Positions 55,472 to 64,000 of a DNA stretch of 64,000 nucleotides are shown here, one piece after another. The DNA is from Chitinophagaceae bacterium 26-R-25 (lineage in GTDB: Bacteria; Bacteroidota; Bacteroidia; Chitinophagales; Chitinophagaceae): positions 1,302,001 through 1,366,000 of the forward strand of contig JARWSJ010000001.1 of assembly GCA_029906195.1 (NCBI GenBank), read 5' to 3'. The position numbers and the translations under genes were made by a program. The notes under the pieces are model-generated. The model was given only the letters and a program-made list of their open reading frames with translations. It did no database searches and was not told where the DNA came from. The stretch's first letter is position 1. Every line of letters starts with the position of its first letter.

Positions 55472-56710
55472 ATGTTGAATAAAAATAAAATAAAAATGTT
55501 CTTATTGATGCTGGGAGTGATTGCGACTTCTGGTATTATCAATGCACAGGGAATTGAATTTATGCATGATCTCGATTCTGCACTGGCAAAAGCTAAGTTG
55601 GAAAACAAACCTGTTTTTGTAGATTTTTATACTTCCTGGTGCGCACCTTGTAAAGAAATGGCCAAAGATGTTTTTCCGCTGGAGAGTGTCGGCAACTTTT
55701 ACAACAAGCAATTTATCAATTGTAAGGTGCAATGCGACGACAAAGGAGTGGGAGTAGAGAAAGGAAAACAATACCAGGTTAACGCATACCCTACATTAAT
55801 GTATCTCGACAAAGACGGGAACATGATTCATAGTGCAGCCGGTTCCAGCACTCCGGAGGCATTTATTGAACTAGGTAAAATTGCTCTGGATCCTAATAAA
55901 AATATGTTTGTACTGATCAATGAATGGAATAAAGGTAACCGTGAGTATACATTTGTAACCAAATACTTTCAGGCGCTTAAAGACGCCTACAGGGGTGAAA
56001 AGCTTAGCAGTGATTTCAACACCTATTTTAATGAACTGACTCCCGAAGATAAAGTGAAGAAAGCTACTTTTGACCTTGTTCAACTTGTTAAGCCCGCGCC
56101 TTTTTCTTCTCCATTCGAATACATTGAGGCCAACGTAAAAAAATATTACAAGACTGTCGGCAGCGCAGAAGTAGACAAGTACATTTCCAATTCATACTTA
56201 TGGTATTTAAAGAACATGATTTATCCCGCGACTAGAAAGCAATATGAAGTTGCCAAAGCAAAGTTTAAGGCTAAGAATTATCCGTACTACAATGAGTTCG
56301 CCATGTTCTTTAGCGCATATGAAGTACAAGATAGTACCGGCAACATAAATATTGATGAATACATGAAGCGCGCAGATGCATTTTTACAGAAATACGGTAA
56401 GAACAATGATAGCTATACGCTTGCCCTGACAAGCCTGTTGGGCAATTGCACAGGCAAGCCGGACCAGAGCCTGATTGGTATCAAATGGATGGAGGATCTT
56501 TTGAAACGAAACCCTGATCCCAAATATCTATCAACCTATTTCTATATTACTGTGAGAAATTATCATTGTGATAAAGCCCTGGAGATAGCCAATGAAATGC
56601 GTGCCAATGCAATTAAGAACAATGAATCAACAAAGTTCGCTGATTCCCAGATAGCTTCGATTGATGCGTATAGAAGAAGATTGGCACAGTTAACTGCAGA
56701 GAAAAAATAG
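55472..56710 (+). CDS. Secreted thioredoxin-fold protein
   Basis: A 412-residue exported protein (signal peptide ending GIINAQG). An N-terminal thioredoxin domain has the redox motif CAPC (Cys57, Cys60) in YTSWCAPCKEMAKDVF and the cis-Pro region VNAYPTLMYLDKDG. The remaining ~250 residues are helical and not recognised. It is probably a periplasmic thiol oxidoreductase co-expressed with SusC/SusD. Confidence 0.85.
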   Translation: MLNKNKIKMFLLMLGVIATSGIINAQGIEFMHDLDSALAKAKLENKPVFVDFYTSWCAPCKEMAKDVFPLESVGNFYNKQFINCKVQCDDKGVGVEKGKQYQVNAYPTLMYLDKDGNMIHSAAGSSTPEAFIELGKIALDPNKNMFVLINEWNKGNREYTFVTKYFQALKDAYRGEKLSSDFNTYFNELTPEDKVKKATFDLVQLVKPAPFSSPFEYIEANVKKYYKTVGSAEVDKYISNSYLWYLKNMIYPATRKQYEVAKAKFKAKNYPYYNEFAMFFSAYEVQDSTGNINIDEYMKRADAFLQKYGKNNDSYTLALTSLLGNCTGKPDQSLIGIKWMEDLLKRNPDPKYLSTYFYITVRNYHCDKALEIANEMRANAIKNNESTKFADSQIASIDAYRRRLAQLTAEKK

Positions 56711-56739
56711 ATCATTATCTTGGTCACATTAAAACATGC

Positions 56740-56777
56740 GGTGGCTGGAATAAAATTATATTTGATTTTCAGCCACC
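56740..56777 (+). repeat. Hairpin between the two thioredoxin genes
   Basis: GGTGGCTG (56740-56747) pairs exactly with CAGCCACC (56770-56777) across a 22-bp AT-rich loop. No T-run follows, so a processing or partial-attenuation role is more likely than full termination. It overlaps the false upstream frame of the next gene. Confidence 0.45.
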
Positions 56778-56800
56778 ATAACCTATCAATTAAACAACAA

Positions 56801-57931
56801 ATGAAATTAAGCACAATCAGTCTTGCTGTTTTGTTGCCCGGCACTTTGCTCGCGCAGAAAAAAGCAGATTTTTCCATCAACGGAAAAGTGGGAAGTATAA
56901 ACGCCCCGGCAATGGCTTATCTGTCGTATCGCCAGGGTAGCCAAAGTATTTCCGATTCAACAAAAATTACAAATGGGAAATTTGCATTCAAAGGAAGTGT
57001 TGACGAGCCCATACAAGCCACGCTAGTTTTTAATTACACGGGGGGTGGAACCAACGGGAAAAATGTGCAACGAAAAACTATTTACCTGGAACCGGGCAAA
57101 ATAAAAATTGAAGGAAAAGATTCTCTCTCAACTGCCAACGTTTCCGGGAAGATCAATGATGATTATCAGAAACTAAGGACTGCATTGAAGCCAACTACAG
57201 ACCAGATGAGTGCTTTCATGGCTGACTATAATGCGATGCCACCTGAAAAACAAAAGGACACGGCAGTAAGAGCTGTGCTGGATAAAAAATACAATGCTAT
57301 AATGGAAGAGCAAAAGACTGCTTATCTCTCTTTCATAAAATCTCATAACGACAATGTAGTGAGTCTTGATGCCCTCAAAAGGTTCGGAGGTTCTACACCT
57401 GAATACGATGTAGTGTCCCCATTGTTTAAATCATTTTCAGAGAGCTTGAAAAACAGCGCTGCCGGTAAGGAGTATGCAACAATGCTAACCAGTTTGCAAA
57501 ACACTGCTGTTGGAGCTATGGCACCTGAGTTCACGCTGAATGATACTTTGGGAAATCCTGTAAAGCTTTCCAGTTACAGAGGCAAATATGTACTGGTTGA
57601 TTTTTGGGCAAGCTGGTGCGGTCCGTGCCGCGCCGAAAACCCCAACGTGGTAAAGTCGTACGCAAAATTTCATGACAAAGGATTTGATATTTTAGGCGTG
57701 TCTCTTGATGATGAAAGAAGCAAGAAAAATTGGCTGAACGCCATCAAAGGCGATAAGTTAACCTGGCAGCAGGTTTCAGATCTCAAAGGATGGGACAATG
57801 AGGTCGCCAAACTTTATGTTATCAGGGCCATTCCGCAAAATGTATTGCTCGACCCAAGTGGTAAAATCATTGCAAAAAATCTGAGGGCAGAAGAGCTTGA
57901 AAAAAAGCTCTCTGAATTGTTTCCTCTTTAA
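56801..57931 (+). CDS. TlpA-like thiol-disulfide oxidoreductase with DUF4369-like domain
   Basis: A 376-residue exported protein (signal peptide ending GTLLAQKK). The N-terminal ~110 residues form a DUF4369-like beta domain (FSINGKVGSINAPAMAYLSY, KTIYLEPGKIKIEGKDSLST). A helical linker leads to a C-terminal TlpA/ResA-type thioredoxin domain with CGPC (Cys273, Cys276) in FWASWCGPCRAENP, and VIRAIPQNVLLDPSGKII. The ATG at 56801 is supported by the signal peptide. It is the last gene of the operon, before a hairpin at 57995. Confidence 0.88.
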   Translation: MKLSTISLAVLLPGTLLAQKKADFSINGKVGSINAPAMAYLSYRQGSQSISDSTKITNGKFAFKGSVDEPIQATLVFNYTGGGTNGKNVQRKTIYLEPGKIKIEGKDSLSTANVSGKINDDYQKLRTALKPTTDQMSAFMADYNAMPPEKQKDTAVRAVLDKKYNAIMEEQKTAYLSFIKSHNDNVVSLDALKRFGGSTPEYDVVSPLFKSFSESLKNSAAGKEYATMLTSLQNTAVGAMAPEFTLNDTLGNPVKLSSYRGKYVLVDFWASWCGPCRAENPNVVKSYAKFHDKGFDILGVSLDDERSKKNWLNAIKGDKLTWQQVSDLKGWDNEVAKLYVIRAIPQNVLLDPSGKIIAKNLRAEELEKKLSELFPL

Positions 57932-57994
57932 ACGCAAAAAAAATGATCTAAGCAATCTAAGATTATAGAAGTTGTTTTTTCTCATGTTCTGGTT

Positions 57995-58024
57995 TTAAGA
58001 ATGGGGCCACTGGCCCCTTCTTAA
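57995..58024 (+). terminator. Probable terminator after the thioredoxin operon
   Basis: TTAAGAATGGGGCC (57995-58008) pairs with GGCCCCTTCTTAA (58012-58024), with one bulge and a 3-nt loop. The stem is strong, with only a short T content after it. The remaining 58025-58498 has no recognisable gene or repeat. Confidence 0.6.
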
Positions 58025-58498
58025 GTTTAAACACTAATCTAATTGCAACCTGGGTCGTAGGTTTAAATCGGCAGTGTTTTTTGTACCCGAAGCGAAGCAG
58101 CTGTGAAAATGTTTTGAACCAAACAAAGCTCCAACCACAATTGTTTGGAATTATAAAAAAATATAAATGCTGTCAGTCCATCCTAATCCATACCTTGAAA
58201 TAAATTTAATTTTCCCCATATTTTACATTCCAAATATTTTTTTCTAAGTTTATAGAACAAGACCCCTCAATTCCTATCCTTCTGCAAAACGCCCGCACAT
58301 GAATTTGTCAAGTTGATTTTTTACAAATCTTATTTTGCTAGTCTGGCTCTTATTTAGTTACGAGATTTGATACAAATGTGGAATGCGCTGAGAAGTGCGC
58401 CGAGCAATCGTTTGCGACACTGCCAGGTTACAACGAACACTCAAAAATCCGACCATGCAAATGACTTTAGTAGACGACAAAAACGCAACGCTTAAGAA

Positions 58499-58858
58499 AT
58501 GATTGTTGCCTTTGTTTACCTTCTACCCAATTTAAACGACTCGAATATGCAGTGGTTTTACTTTGTAGCATCAGTCCTTGCAGTTTGGAGAGTCACTCAT
58601 TTGATTTCCAGCGAGGACGGGCCATTTGACATCATTTTTCGTATTCGAAAAAAAATACACAATAGGTTCCTTTCGGGATTGATGGATTGTTTTTATTGTC
58701 TTAGTGTTTGGATTGCTTTTCCTGTTGGATGTTGGCTGGGTATAATCTGGATAGACAAGATCCTAATTTGGTGGGCTTTATCCGGAGCAGCTTGTTTACT
58801 GGAACGGGCGACAACCAAAAACGATCACGACAACAAACCCGAATATAAGGAAGATTAA
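58499..58858 (+). CDS. DUF1360-like small membrane protein
   Basis: A 119-residue membrane protein with two to three helices (MQWFYFVASVLAVWRVTHLI, VWIAFPVGCWLGIIWIDKIL). The pattern WRVTHLISSEDGPFDIIFRI and the conserved CFYCLSVW match DUF1360, a family often found near phage or phage-like genes. Its role is unknown. The start could also be the internal ATG at 58547. It precedes the injection-system genes on the same strand. Confidence 0.65.
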   Translation: MIVAFVYLLPNLNDSNMQWFYFVASVLAVWRVTHLISSEDGPFDIIFRIRKKIHNRFLSGLMDCFYCLSVWIAFPVGCWLGIIWIDKILIWWALSGAACLLERATTKNDHDNKPEYKED

Positions 58859-58964
58859 CGACGGGACTTCATTGGTAAGAATGGGATTTAAAGAACAAGA
58901 GACTCAGTTTTAAAATGTATCCCTGAAAGCAATCAATTTTTACGCAAATCTAAACCTCAAACTT

Positions 58965-59219
58965 ATGTGCAATTGCGGAAACAAAAGGACTGAATATTCC
59001 ACCACATCCAGTGCCATAAAAGAGCGTGATCAAAATGAAAAACCAACGACAACCGACGCCTCAACAGTCATGGAATACGTCGGCAAAACAGCATTAACAG
59101 CGATTGGGAGTATCACTCAAACCCGCTACAGGTTTAACTTCACGGGCGACAAACACAGCATAGACAACCGGGATGTGCCGTCTATGATTCAAATTCCTGT
59201 GTTAAGAAGAGTAAAATAA
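58965..59219 (+). CDS. Small Cys-rich hypothetical protein
   Basis: An 84-residue soluble protein beginning MCNCGNKRTEYSTT, with only two Cys, both at the N-terminus. The C-terminal part (YRFNFTGDKHSIDNRDVPSM) is polar. No family is recognised. It is in a consistent order with the injection-system genes, so it may be a cluster-specific small protein. Confidence 0.55.
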   Translation: MCNCGNKRTEYSTTSSAIKERDQNEKPTTTDASTVMEYVGKTALTAIGSITQTRYRFNFTGDKHSIDNRDVPSMIQIPVLRRVK

Positions 59220-59275
59220 AAGTACTTCCTGCATAACCCGACGATTGCAAACAAATTACCTTATCCCAAATTGCC

Positions 59276-59737
59276 ATGAAAATATATCAGTCCGAATCGC
59301 ACCAGCTGCAGGACCTAAAGAACTGCCAGGAGGAAGAAGGTCCATCCAGTTTTTTTCAAACAAAAAAAACGACGGTCGCAACCCATAGCTTGTGCAAAAC
59401 TTCAGAATGTCTTTTCCGGCTTTCAACAAAAAACGGCGAATACGTTTATGTGCGCCCGAATGATATTGTTCTTATAGAAAGTTGCGATCATCTCGTTAAA
59501 GCATATATCGGCTTTAACAATGAAGTCAAGAAAGCCGTTCGCAATAGCACATTAAAGGACTTTTTACAAATGCTGCCTGAAGAAAAGTTTATGCGGATAG
59601 GCCGGTTCTGCGCAGTAAACATACACCGGCTTTCAGGCGGGAATTGCAATACACAGACATTTGAGTTTGATTTTACCATCTCTGTAAAGCTTGCGCACTC
59701 TGTATCTCCCCGTATTTTCTCCACTATCGGAAAATAA
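59276..59737 (+). CDS. LytTR-domain DNA-binding protein
   Basis: A 153-residue stand-alone LytTR transcription regulator: an N-terminal ~50-residue linker and a C-terminal LytTR domain (KNGEYVYVRPNDIVLIESCD, AVRNSTLKDFLQMLPEEKFM, IGRFCAVNIHRL). No receiver domain is present. It sits just before the tail-terminator gene, so it may control the injection-system cluster (inference). Confidence 0.85.
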   Translation: MKIYQSESHQLQDLKNCQEEEGPSSFFQTKKTTVATHSLCKTSECLFRLSTKNGEYVYVRPNDIVLIESCDHLVKAYIGFNNEVKKAVRNSTLKDFLQMLPEEKFMRIGRFCAVNIHRLSGGNCNTQTFEFDFTISVKLAHSVSPRIFSTIGK

Positions 59738-59934
59738 GTTCACGTAGTTAATCTCGCGTTCCACGAATTCCGCAGCCTTCTCCACGTTATTTCGATTGCA
59801 AATGGTTTTAACTGTTCGTAGGTTAACCGAAGAAATGACCCCCATAGACCGGAACTTCATCACCAGAATAATTGTGTTCTTGCTTCAACTCTAACCAACA
59901 CGAAAAAGTATCACTCCCTAAACACAAAGTTTTC

Positions 59935-60531
59935 ATGCTGGACCTCGCCCTCATATTGTTGAAATTGGAATTAACTAATTACATCAATAATTTGCCCGTT
60001 CAAGATGCTGTTGATGTAGAGCTTGAAAACATTGGCATGCTCGAAGTTGGTAGTGGAAATACCACTCTTTCAGACAAGATAATTATCAGCATAGTTAATA
60101 TTGAAGAAGAAAGTGCATTAAAAAATCAGTCAACAATCAGAAGACCATTTCTTAACAATGCTGCGATTGTTGAGAACACTCCGATCAATCTCAACCTGTA
60201 CGTTTTGTTCACAAGCAATTTTAGCAAGTATGAGTACGCCTTGAAAAGGCTTGCTTACGTTATTCAATTTCTACAGGAAAAAAACACTTTCTCCAGCAGT
60301 TCTCCTTTCATGCCTGCAGGCAATACGCTCAATTTGAAATTTACGTTGGACCTGTACACACTAACCTTTGAACAGATCAATCACCTGTGGGGTTCGCTGG
60401 GTGGAAGGCAAGTGCCCTTTGCAATGTACAAGCTGCGACTGGTGGCTATTGACAGCAGGAAAGCGGTGCGAACAGTTCCATTAATAGAAGAAATAGACAC
60501 AGTAATTCAAAAAAACTCAGACAGCAACTGA
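59935..60531 (+). CDS. DUF4255 (Afp16/Pvc16-like) tail-terminator protein
   Basis: A 198-residue protein of the DUF4255 family, which caps the tube/sheath of extracellular contractile injection systems. MLDLALILLKLELTNYI begins the fold. The segment TPINLNLYVLFTSNFSKYEY, the helix YALKRLAYVIQFLQEKNTFS and the strand YKLRLVAIDSRKA follow. The ATG at 59935 is preferred to TTG 59872. Its stop shares a base with the next start (TGATG), indicating coupled translation. Confidence 0.85.
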   Translation: MLDLALILLKLELTNYINNLPVQDAVDVELENIGMLEVGSGNTTLSDKIIISIVNIEEESALKNQSTIRRPFLNNAAIVENTPINLNLYVLFTSNFSKYEYALKRLAYVIQFLQEKNTFSSSSPFMPAGNTLNLKFTLDLYTLTFEQINHLWGSLGGRQVPFAMYKLRLVAIDSRKAVRTVPLIEEIDTVIQKNSDSN

Positions 60532-61862
60532 TGGCCGATATTAATTATAAGAAGCTATTTACTGTTCAGTTACTACATGAGTATTATCTGACAGACAAAA
60601 ACAACACCTCTTTGTTTGATAGCAATCTTTCTAATGATGATTATCTGCTGGAAATGTTTGGCCTTGATGTTCCTTCTGTGTCAAAAAATTTCGTGTATGA
60701 GGTGCCGGATATGATGCCCAATATTTTCCAAAATTATCAGTTACGCATAGTTCCCGAATACGCCGGTTTTTCAGTGATGGCGAGAGTTACACAAACAACA
60801 TTGCCCGACCAGACAAAAGCCTATAAACCGTTTGTTAAGCTACCAGATGATTTGAATATCATCATACAACTAACGGCTACAAACCAACTTATTAATGCTG
60901 TTACCAACCGGCGGATTAATAAGGCAATACCTACTGCATATTACTTTACAAACGAAGATTTAGATACAGCAAAAGTATTTCCCGAGCTAACCGGCATGGT
61001 ACCAGATCATGATGAGAGTTACAGTTATGAGCAGGGTGAACTATTTATGGACAGTGGAAGCATAAAGCTTTTTTATTTTAACGGAACCACGGCTGCTTCT
61101 TTGCCCGTTAATGGAAGTTCCTATGCGAGTTCAACCGATGAAATAATCGCGCCGCTTCAGTTTGTGTACAAATTTGATGACAGCGACATTGTTACCAGCG
61201 CGGTTTTCACGTTAAATGATCACGCAGGAGTTACGGTAAGAACTTTTAAAATTGCAAACAATCAGCCTTTTAGAAATGTGCAATTAAACTTTACGCACGA
61301 TCAGTCTACAAAAAATGGTGTGCCGGAAGCGAGCATTCAGGTACTACCGGGATCTGCCAACACACAGGAAAATGCGTACACATTAAATGTCGTTGTTAAT
61401 AACGACAAATCTTACTCACACAAGCTGATGTTTTATGAATACAGGACATCTGTTCCGTGGGCGTTAATAAGCATCAAGCCGGTTGTTGCAAATGAAGAAT
61501 TCTGTCTTTATGATACAGATGGCTTCATCAGGTATAGAAAAAATCCTGACGGATCTGTTGTATCGGCCCCGGTCTATGAAGTGCGTGTAAAAAGCAGGAA
61601 TACATTCTGGCGATATATTAATGACGAAAACAAGAAACTTGATCCCCGGGGCACCCAGCTCGCCATAGATTTTTTACAGGCAGAAGGCAATAACCTGATT
61701 ACAAAAAAGCCGCGGGATATCTCATTTCTTGCGACTTCTTTTGGCGCTGATAAGTATTTGCCAAATCCGGAGAATGATGGGAGGATAAAAATAGAAAATG
61801 GAAAATTCTACTCCGATATAGCTGTGTCCCGATCGACAACATTTCCACTGGATACAAGCTAA
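60531..61862 (+). CDS. Unrecognised 443-aa protein of the injection-system cluster
   Basis: A soluble protein of 443 residues with no recognised family. It starts YKKLFTVQLLHEYYLTDKNN and contains YELVFED-like beta-rich stretches such as VPEYAGFSVMARVTQT and IAPLQFVYKFDDSDIVTSAV. Its coupling to the DUF4255 gene and its place 52 bp before the sheath gene make it a likely structural or assembly component. A Bacteroidota-specific eCIS protein is the best guess. Confidence 0.7.
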   Translation: MADINYKKLFTVQLLHEYYLTDKNNTSLFDSNLSNDDYLLEMFGLDVPSVSKNFVYEVPDMMPNIFQNYQLRIVPEYAGFSVMARVTQTTLPDQTKAYKPFVKLPDDLNIIIQLTATNQLINAVTNRRINKAIPTAYYFTNEDLDTAKVFPELTGMVPDHDESYSYEQGELFMDSGSIKLFYFNGTTAASLPVNGSSYASSTDEIIAPLQFVYKFDDSDIVTSAVFTLNDHAGVTVRTFKIANNQPFRNVQLNFTHDQSTKNGVPEASIQVLPGSANTQENAYTLNVVVNNDKSYSHKLMFYEYRTSVPWALISIKPVVANEEFCLYDTDGFIRYRKNPDGSVVSAPVYEVRVKSRNTFWRYINDENKKLDPRGTQLAIDFLQAEGNNLITKKPRDISFLATSFGADKYLPNPENDGRIKIENGKFYSDIAVSRSTTFPLDTS

Positions 61863-61914
61863 CAAACGCGCATCAACTTTCAAACAAACATTACTAAAGC
61901 TAAATTTTTATTAA

Positions 61915-63393
61915 ATGGCAAACGAATATAAAACACCGGGAGTCTACATTGAGGAAATCCCACACCTTCCGCCTTCTATTGCTTCGGTTGAAACTGCTAT
62001 TCCTGCATTTATCGGTTATACAGAAAAGGCCCAGTGGAAAGCGCCGGGAGATTTACTAAACAAGGCATGGCGCATTGAATCCATGCTGGAATACGAATTA
62101 TATTTTGGCAATCCTGATCCCGAAGTCGGTAGCTTAACAGTAACTTTTGCTACAGTAAATGGCCAAACCACAGCAACTGCCTCTGTTGATGAAACAAAAA
62201 GGTCAAAGCACCTGATGTATTATTCCTTACAAATGTTCTTCATAAATGGCGGTGGCCCATGCTGGATAGTATCCGTGGGTTCATACACTGATGACGGCGG
62301 TAAGATTGCTGTGGCCAAACTAACGGGTGACGATGCTACTCAGTCAGGAGGACTGTTTGAAACAGCTAAAATTAATGAAATAACATTGTTGGTATTTCCA
62401 GACTCGACCAATATTGATACAGCTGCCAACTATTATCTTCTGCACACGCTTGCCATTCAACAGTGTGTTGATCTAAAGGACAGATTTGTTATAATGGATA
62501 TTTATCATGATGTCGCGAATAAAGATGTGTGGCGTTTGGACATTATAAATTCCGATACAACAAAAGGAATGCGCAATATTTTAACCGGCACCACAGATCA
62601 TCTTAATTATGCCGCAACATATTTTCCAAGAATATATACAGGTATCGATTTTTATTATAAAACTCTTGTTGGTGATAAACTGGTTGACAATGACGCATCA
62701 ATTGCTTTAGTAAATGCGCCGGACAGTTTAACAACACTCGACAAGTTACAAAAAGGACACAACGCCTTGTACTTTCAGGCTAAGGCTGCGGTAACAGATA
62801 TGGAAATGCTATTGCCGGTTGCCTCCTCTATGGCTGGCATTTATGCGCAAATAGATAACGCACGAGGTGTTTGGAAAGCTCCGGCCAACGTGAACATCGT
62901 AAATGCTACAAGACCCCTGTACCTGATTTCTACCAAGGAACAAGAAGATTTAAACGTTGACCCGCAGGATGGAAAGTCTGTTAACGTCATTCGTTCATTT
63001 CAGGGAAGAGGTCCCGCGATTGTATGGGGCGCCCGCACACTGGCAGGCAACGACAATGAGTGGCGCTACATTTCTGTGAAAAGATTTTTTATCATGGTTG
63101 AAGAGTCTGTAAAGAATGCCACTCAGCAATTTGTCTTTGAACCAAACGACGAGAACACCTGGGTGCGGGTTAAATCGATGATACAAAATTATCTTACCCA
63201 GCAATGGAAGGCAGGCGCGTTGATGGGTGCATCTGTAAAAGAAGCATTTTTTGTGCATGTAGGCCTTGGTGAAACAATGACAGAACAGAACGTGCTGGAG
63301 GGATATATGATCATACAGATCGGCATGGCCGCAGTGCGACCTGCAGAATTCATCGTGCTCCAGTTCATGCACAAATTGCTTTCTGAATCCTGA
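61915..63393 (+). CDS. Contractile tail sheath protein
   Basis: A 492-residue phage-tail-like sheath subunit that contracts to drive the inner tube. Typical elements are the start YKTPGVYIEEIPHLPPSIAS, FIGYTEKAQ, an inserted central domain, and the conserved C-terminal part (PANVNIVNATRPLYLISTKE, NVIRSFQGRGPAIVWGARTL, WRYISVKRFFIMVEESVKNA). The C-terminus ends MHKLLSES. The preceding DUF4255 gene points to an eCIS rather than a true prophage. Confidence 0.93.
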   Translation: MANEYKTPGVYIEEIPHLPPSIASVETAIPAFIGYTEKAQWKAPGDLLNKAWRIESMLEYELYFGNPDPEVGSLTVTFATVNGQTTATASVDETKRSKHLMYYSLQMFFINGGGPCWIVSVGSYTDDGGKIAVAKLTGDDATQSGGLFETAKINEITLLVFPDSTNIDTAANYYLLHTLAIQQCVDLKDRFVIMDIYHDVANKDVWRLDIINSDTTKGMRNILTGTTDHLNYAATYFPRIYTGIDFYYKTLVGDKLVDNDASIALVNAPDSLTTLDKLQKGHNALYFQAKAAVTDMEMLLPVASSMAGIYAQIDNARGVWKAPANVNIVNATRPLYLISTKEQEDLNVDPQDGKSVNVIRSFQGRGPAIVWGARTLAGNDNEWRYISVKRFFIMVEESVKNATQQFVFEPNDENTWVRVKSMIQNYLTQQWKAGALMGASVKEAFFVHVGLGETMTEQNVLEGYMIIQIGMAAVRPAEFIVLQFMHKLLSES

Positions 63394-63417
63394 TTCTATC
63401 AACATTAATTAATTACA

Positions 63418-64000
63418 ATGCCAAAGAATAATAAAAACAACGTTACCATCCCCGAATGTGGCGATATGGCCAATGACACTCAGAAAAGCATAAATGCGCT
63501 GAAGAAGGTATACTGTCAAAACATAACGGATGCTGAAAACAATCTTGAGAAGCTCAAAATTGCTTTTGAATCGACGGAGGAAATATACAAAAGCAGAGAG
63601 CGCAGGCTTCTTGCAACAAGGGAAAACTACCAGCTCTACGTAAACACAGAAGTGAGCTTTGGTTCCCAACTGATGCAAGCCAACGACCAAATCAAAGCAG
63701 GTGTCGGAAATTTTAAAACCTGGGACGACGCACTTGCAGGCAACCTCAAGGAAATTTTTAATAAAGTAAAGACCCTGAAGTCTTTGGTCGAAGACCTTTG
63801 GAAAAGCAAGGCTGCACTACTGGCATCAAAAAGTCATGACACTTGTAGCGATGCGGAATGGTCAGCTATTAGTCCAAAAACGGACGGAGACGAGGATGAT
63901 CCGTGCAATGAAATAGACCAAGCAATTTCTGATTTATTTACCATGCCGGATGTATTGTCACAGGACGTTAATGCCATCTTCAAGTCTTCATCGGATATTA
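63418..64000 (+). CDS. Coiled-coil protein downstream of sheath, partial
   Basis: An open frame from ATG 63418 that stays open to the window edge (194 codons read). It lies 24 bp after the sheath stop. The translated start is MPKNNKNNVTIPECGDM. Long charged helices follow (ITDAENNLEKLKIAFESTEE, IYKSRERRLLATRENYQLYV), then an acidic stretch (KTDGDEDDPCNEID). No family was recognised. It is probably a structural or accessory part of the injection system. Confidence 0.75.
   Translation, partial: MPKNNKNNVTIPECGDMANDTQKSINALKKVYCQNITDAENNLEKLKIAFESTEEIYKSRERRLLATRENYQLYVNTEVSFGSQLMQANDQIKAGVGNFKTWDDALAGNLKEIFNKVKTLKSLVEDLWKSKAALLASKSHDTCSDAEWSAISPKTDGDEDDPCNEIDQAISDLFTMPDVLSQDVNAIFKSSSDI

Noticed and set aside
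59935-64000. A prophage or a type VI secretion system
   Set aside because: The sheath alone would not decide, but DUF4255 next to it is typical of eCIS, and no capsid, terminase, TssB or TssC-like gene is seen.

Overview
The window looks like a piece of a Bacteroidota chromosome, most likely a Chitinophagaceae-type soil or freshwater organism. This is inferred from three SusC/SusD pairs, ECF sigma/FecR-controlled TonB receptors with STN domains, a type IX secretion (type B, CHU_C-like) sorting domain, and TAnnTTTG promoter boxes. No species can be named from the sequence alone.

Region 1 (1-8996, + strand) is a regulated uptake operon. It holds the end of an ECF sigma factor, a FecR anti-sigma factor, an STN-type SusC receptor, SusD, an arylsulfotransferase-like lipoprotein and a TsdA-like dihaem cytochrome c lipoprotein. 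The last two suggest a link to sulfur chemistry. Region 2 (9255-14804) carries a large T9SS-exported beta-helix/SprB-repeat protein and, on the minus strand, a membrane/coiled-coil protein and a small two-gene ABC system.

Region 3 (about 14950-41054, + strand) is a very large catabolic island. It begins with a dehydrogenase-like protein lacking most catalytic residues, an M19 dipeptidase and a D-threonine-aldolase-like PLP enzyme. Next come a TIM-barrel glycosidase, SusC, SusD, an InlB-repeat lipoprotein, a GH42-like protein, a GH78 rhamnosidase, a sulfatase and a GH3 glycosidase. It ends with RidA, an intact dehydrogenase paralogue, an FHS-type MFS transporter, a class III aminotransferase and a ceramidase-like hydrolase. 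An AraC regulator with a cupin-like sensor domain converges on its end. The gene set suggests outer-membrane capture of a sulfated, rhamnose-containing glycoconjugate and use of an amino-acid or hydroxy-acid part of it. Several palindromic repeat families, including two copies of a ~200-bp MITE-like element, sit between its genes.

Region 4 (41061-48314) holds two AraC regulators, an ankyrin lipoprotein/amidohydrolase pair, a second sulfatase, a strong bidirectional terminator and an orphan membrane protein. Region 5 (48382-57931) is a second complete sigma/FecR/SusC/SusD operon followed by two thioredoxin-fold proteins. Its FecR-SusC leader has the same layout as the leader in region 1.

Region 6 (58499-64000) is the start of an extracellular contractile injection system (eCIS) cluster: a DUF1360-like membrane protein, a small Cys-rich protein, a stand-alone LytTR regulator, a DUF4255/Afp16-like tail terminator, an unrecognised 443-aa protein, a contractile sheath protein and a coiled-coil gene that runs off the window.
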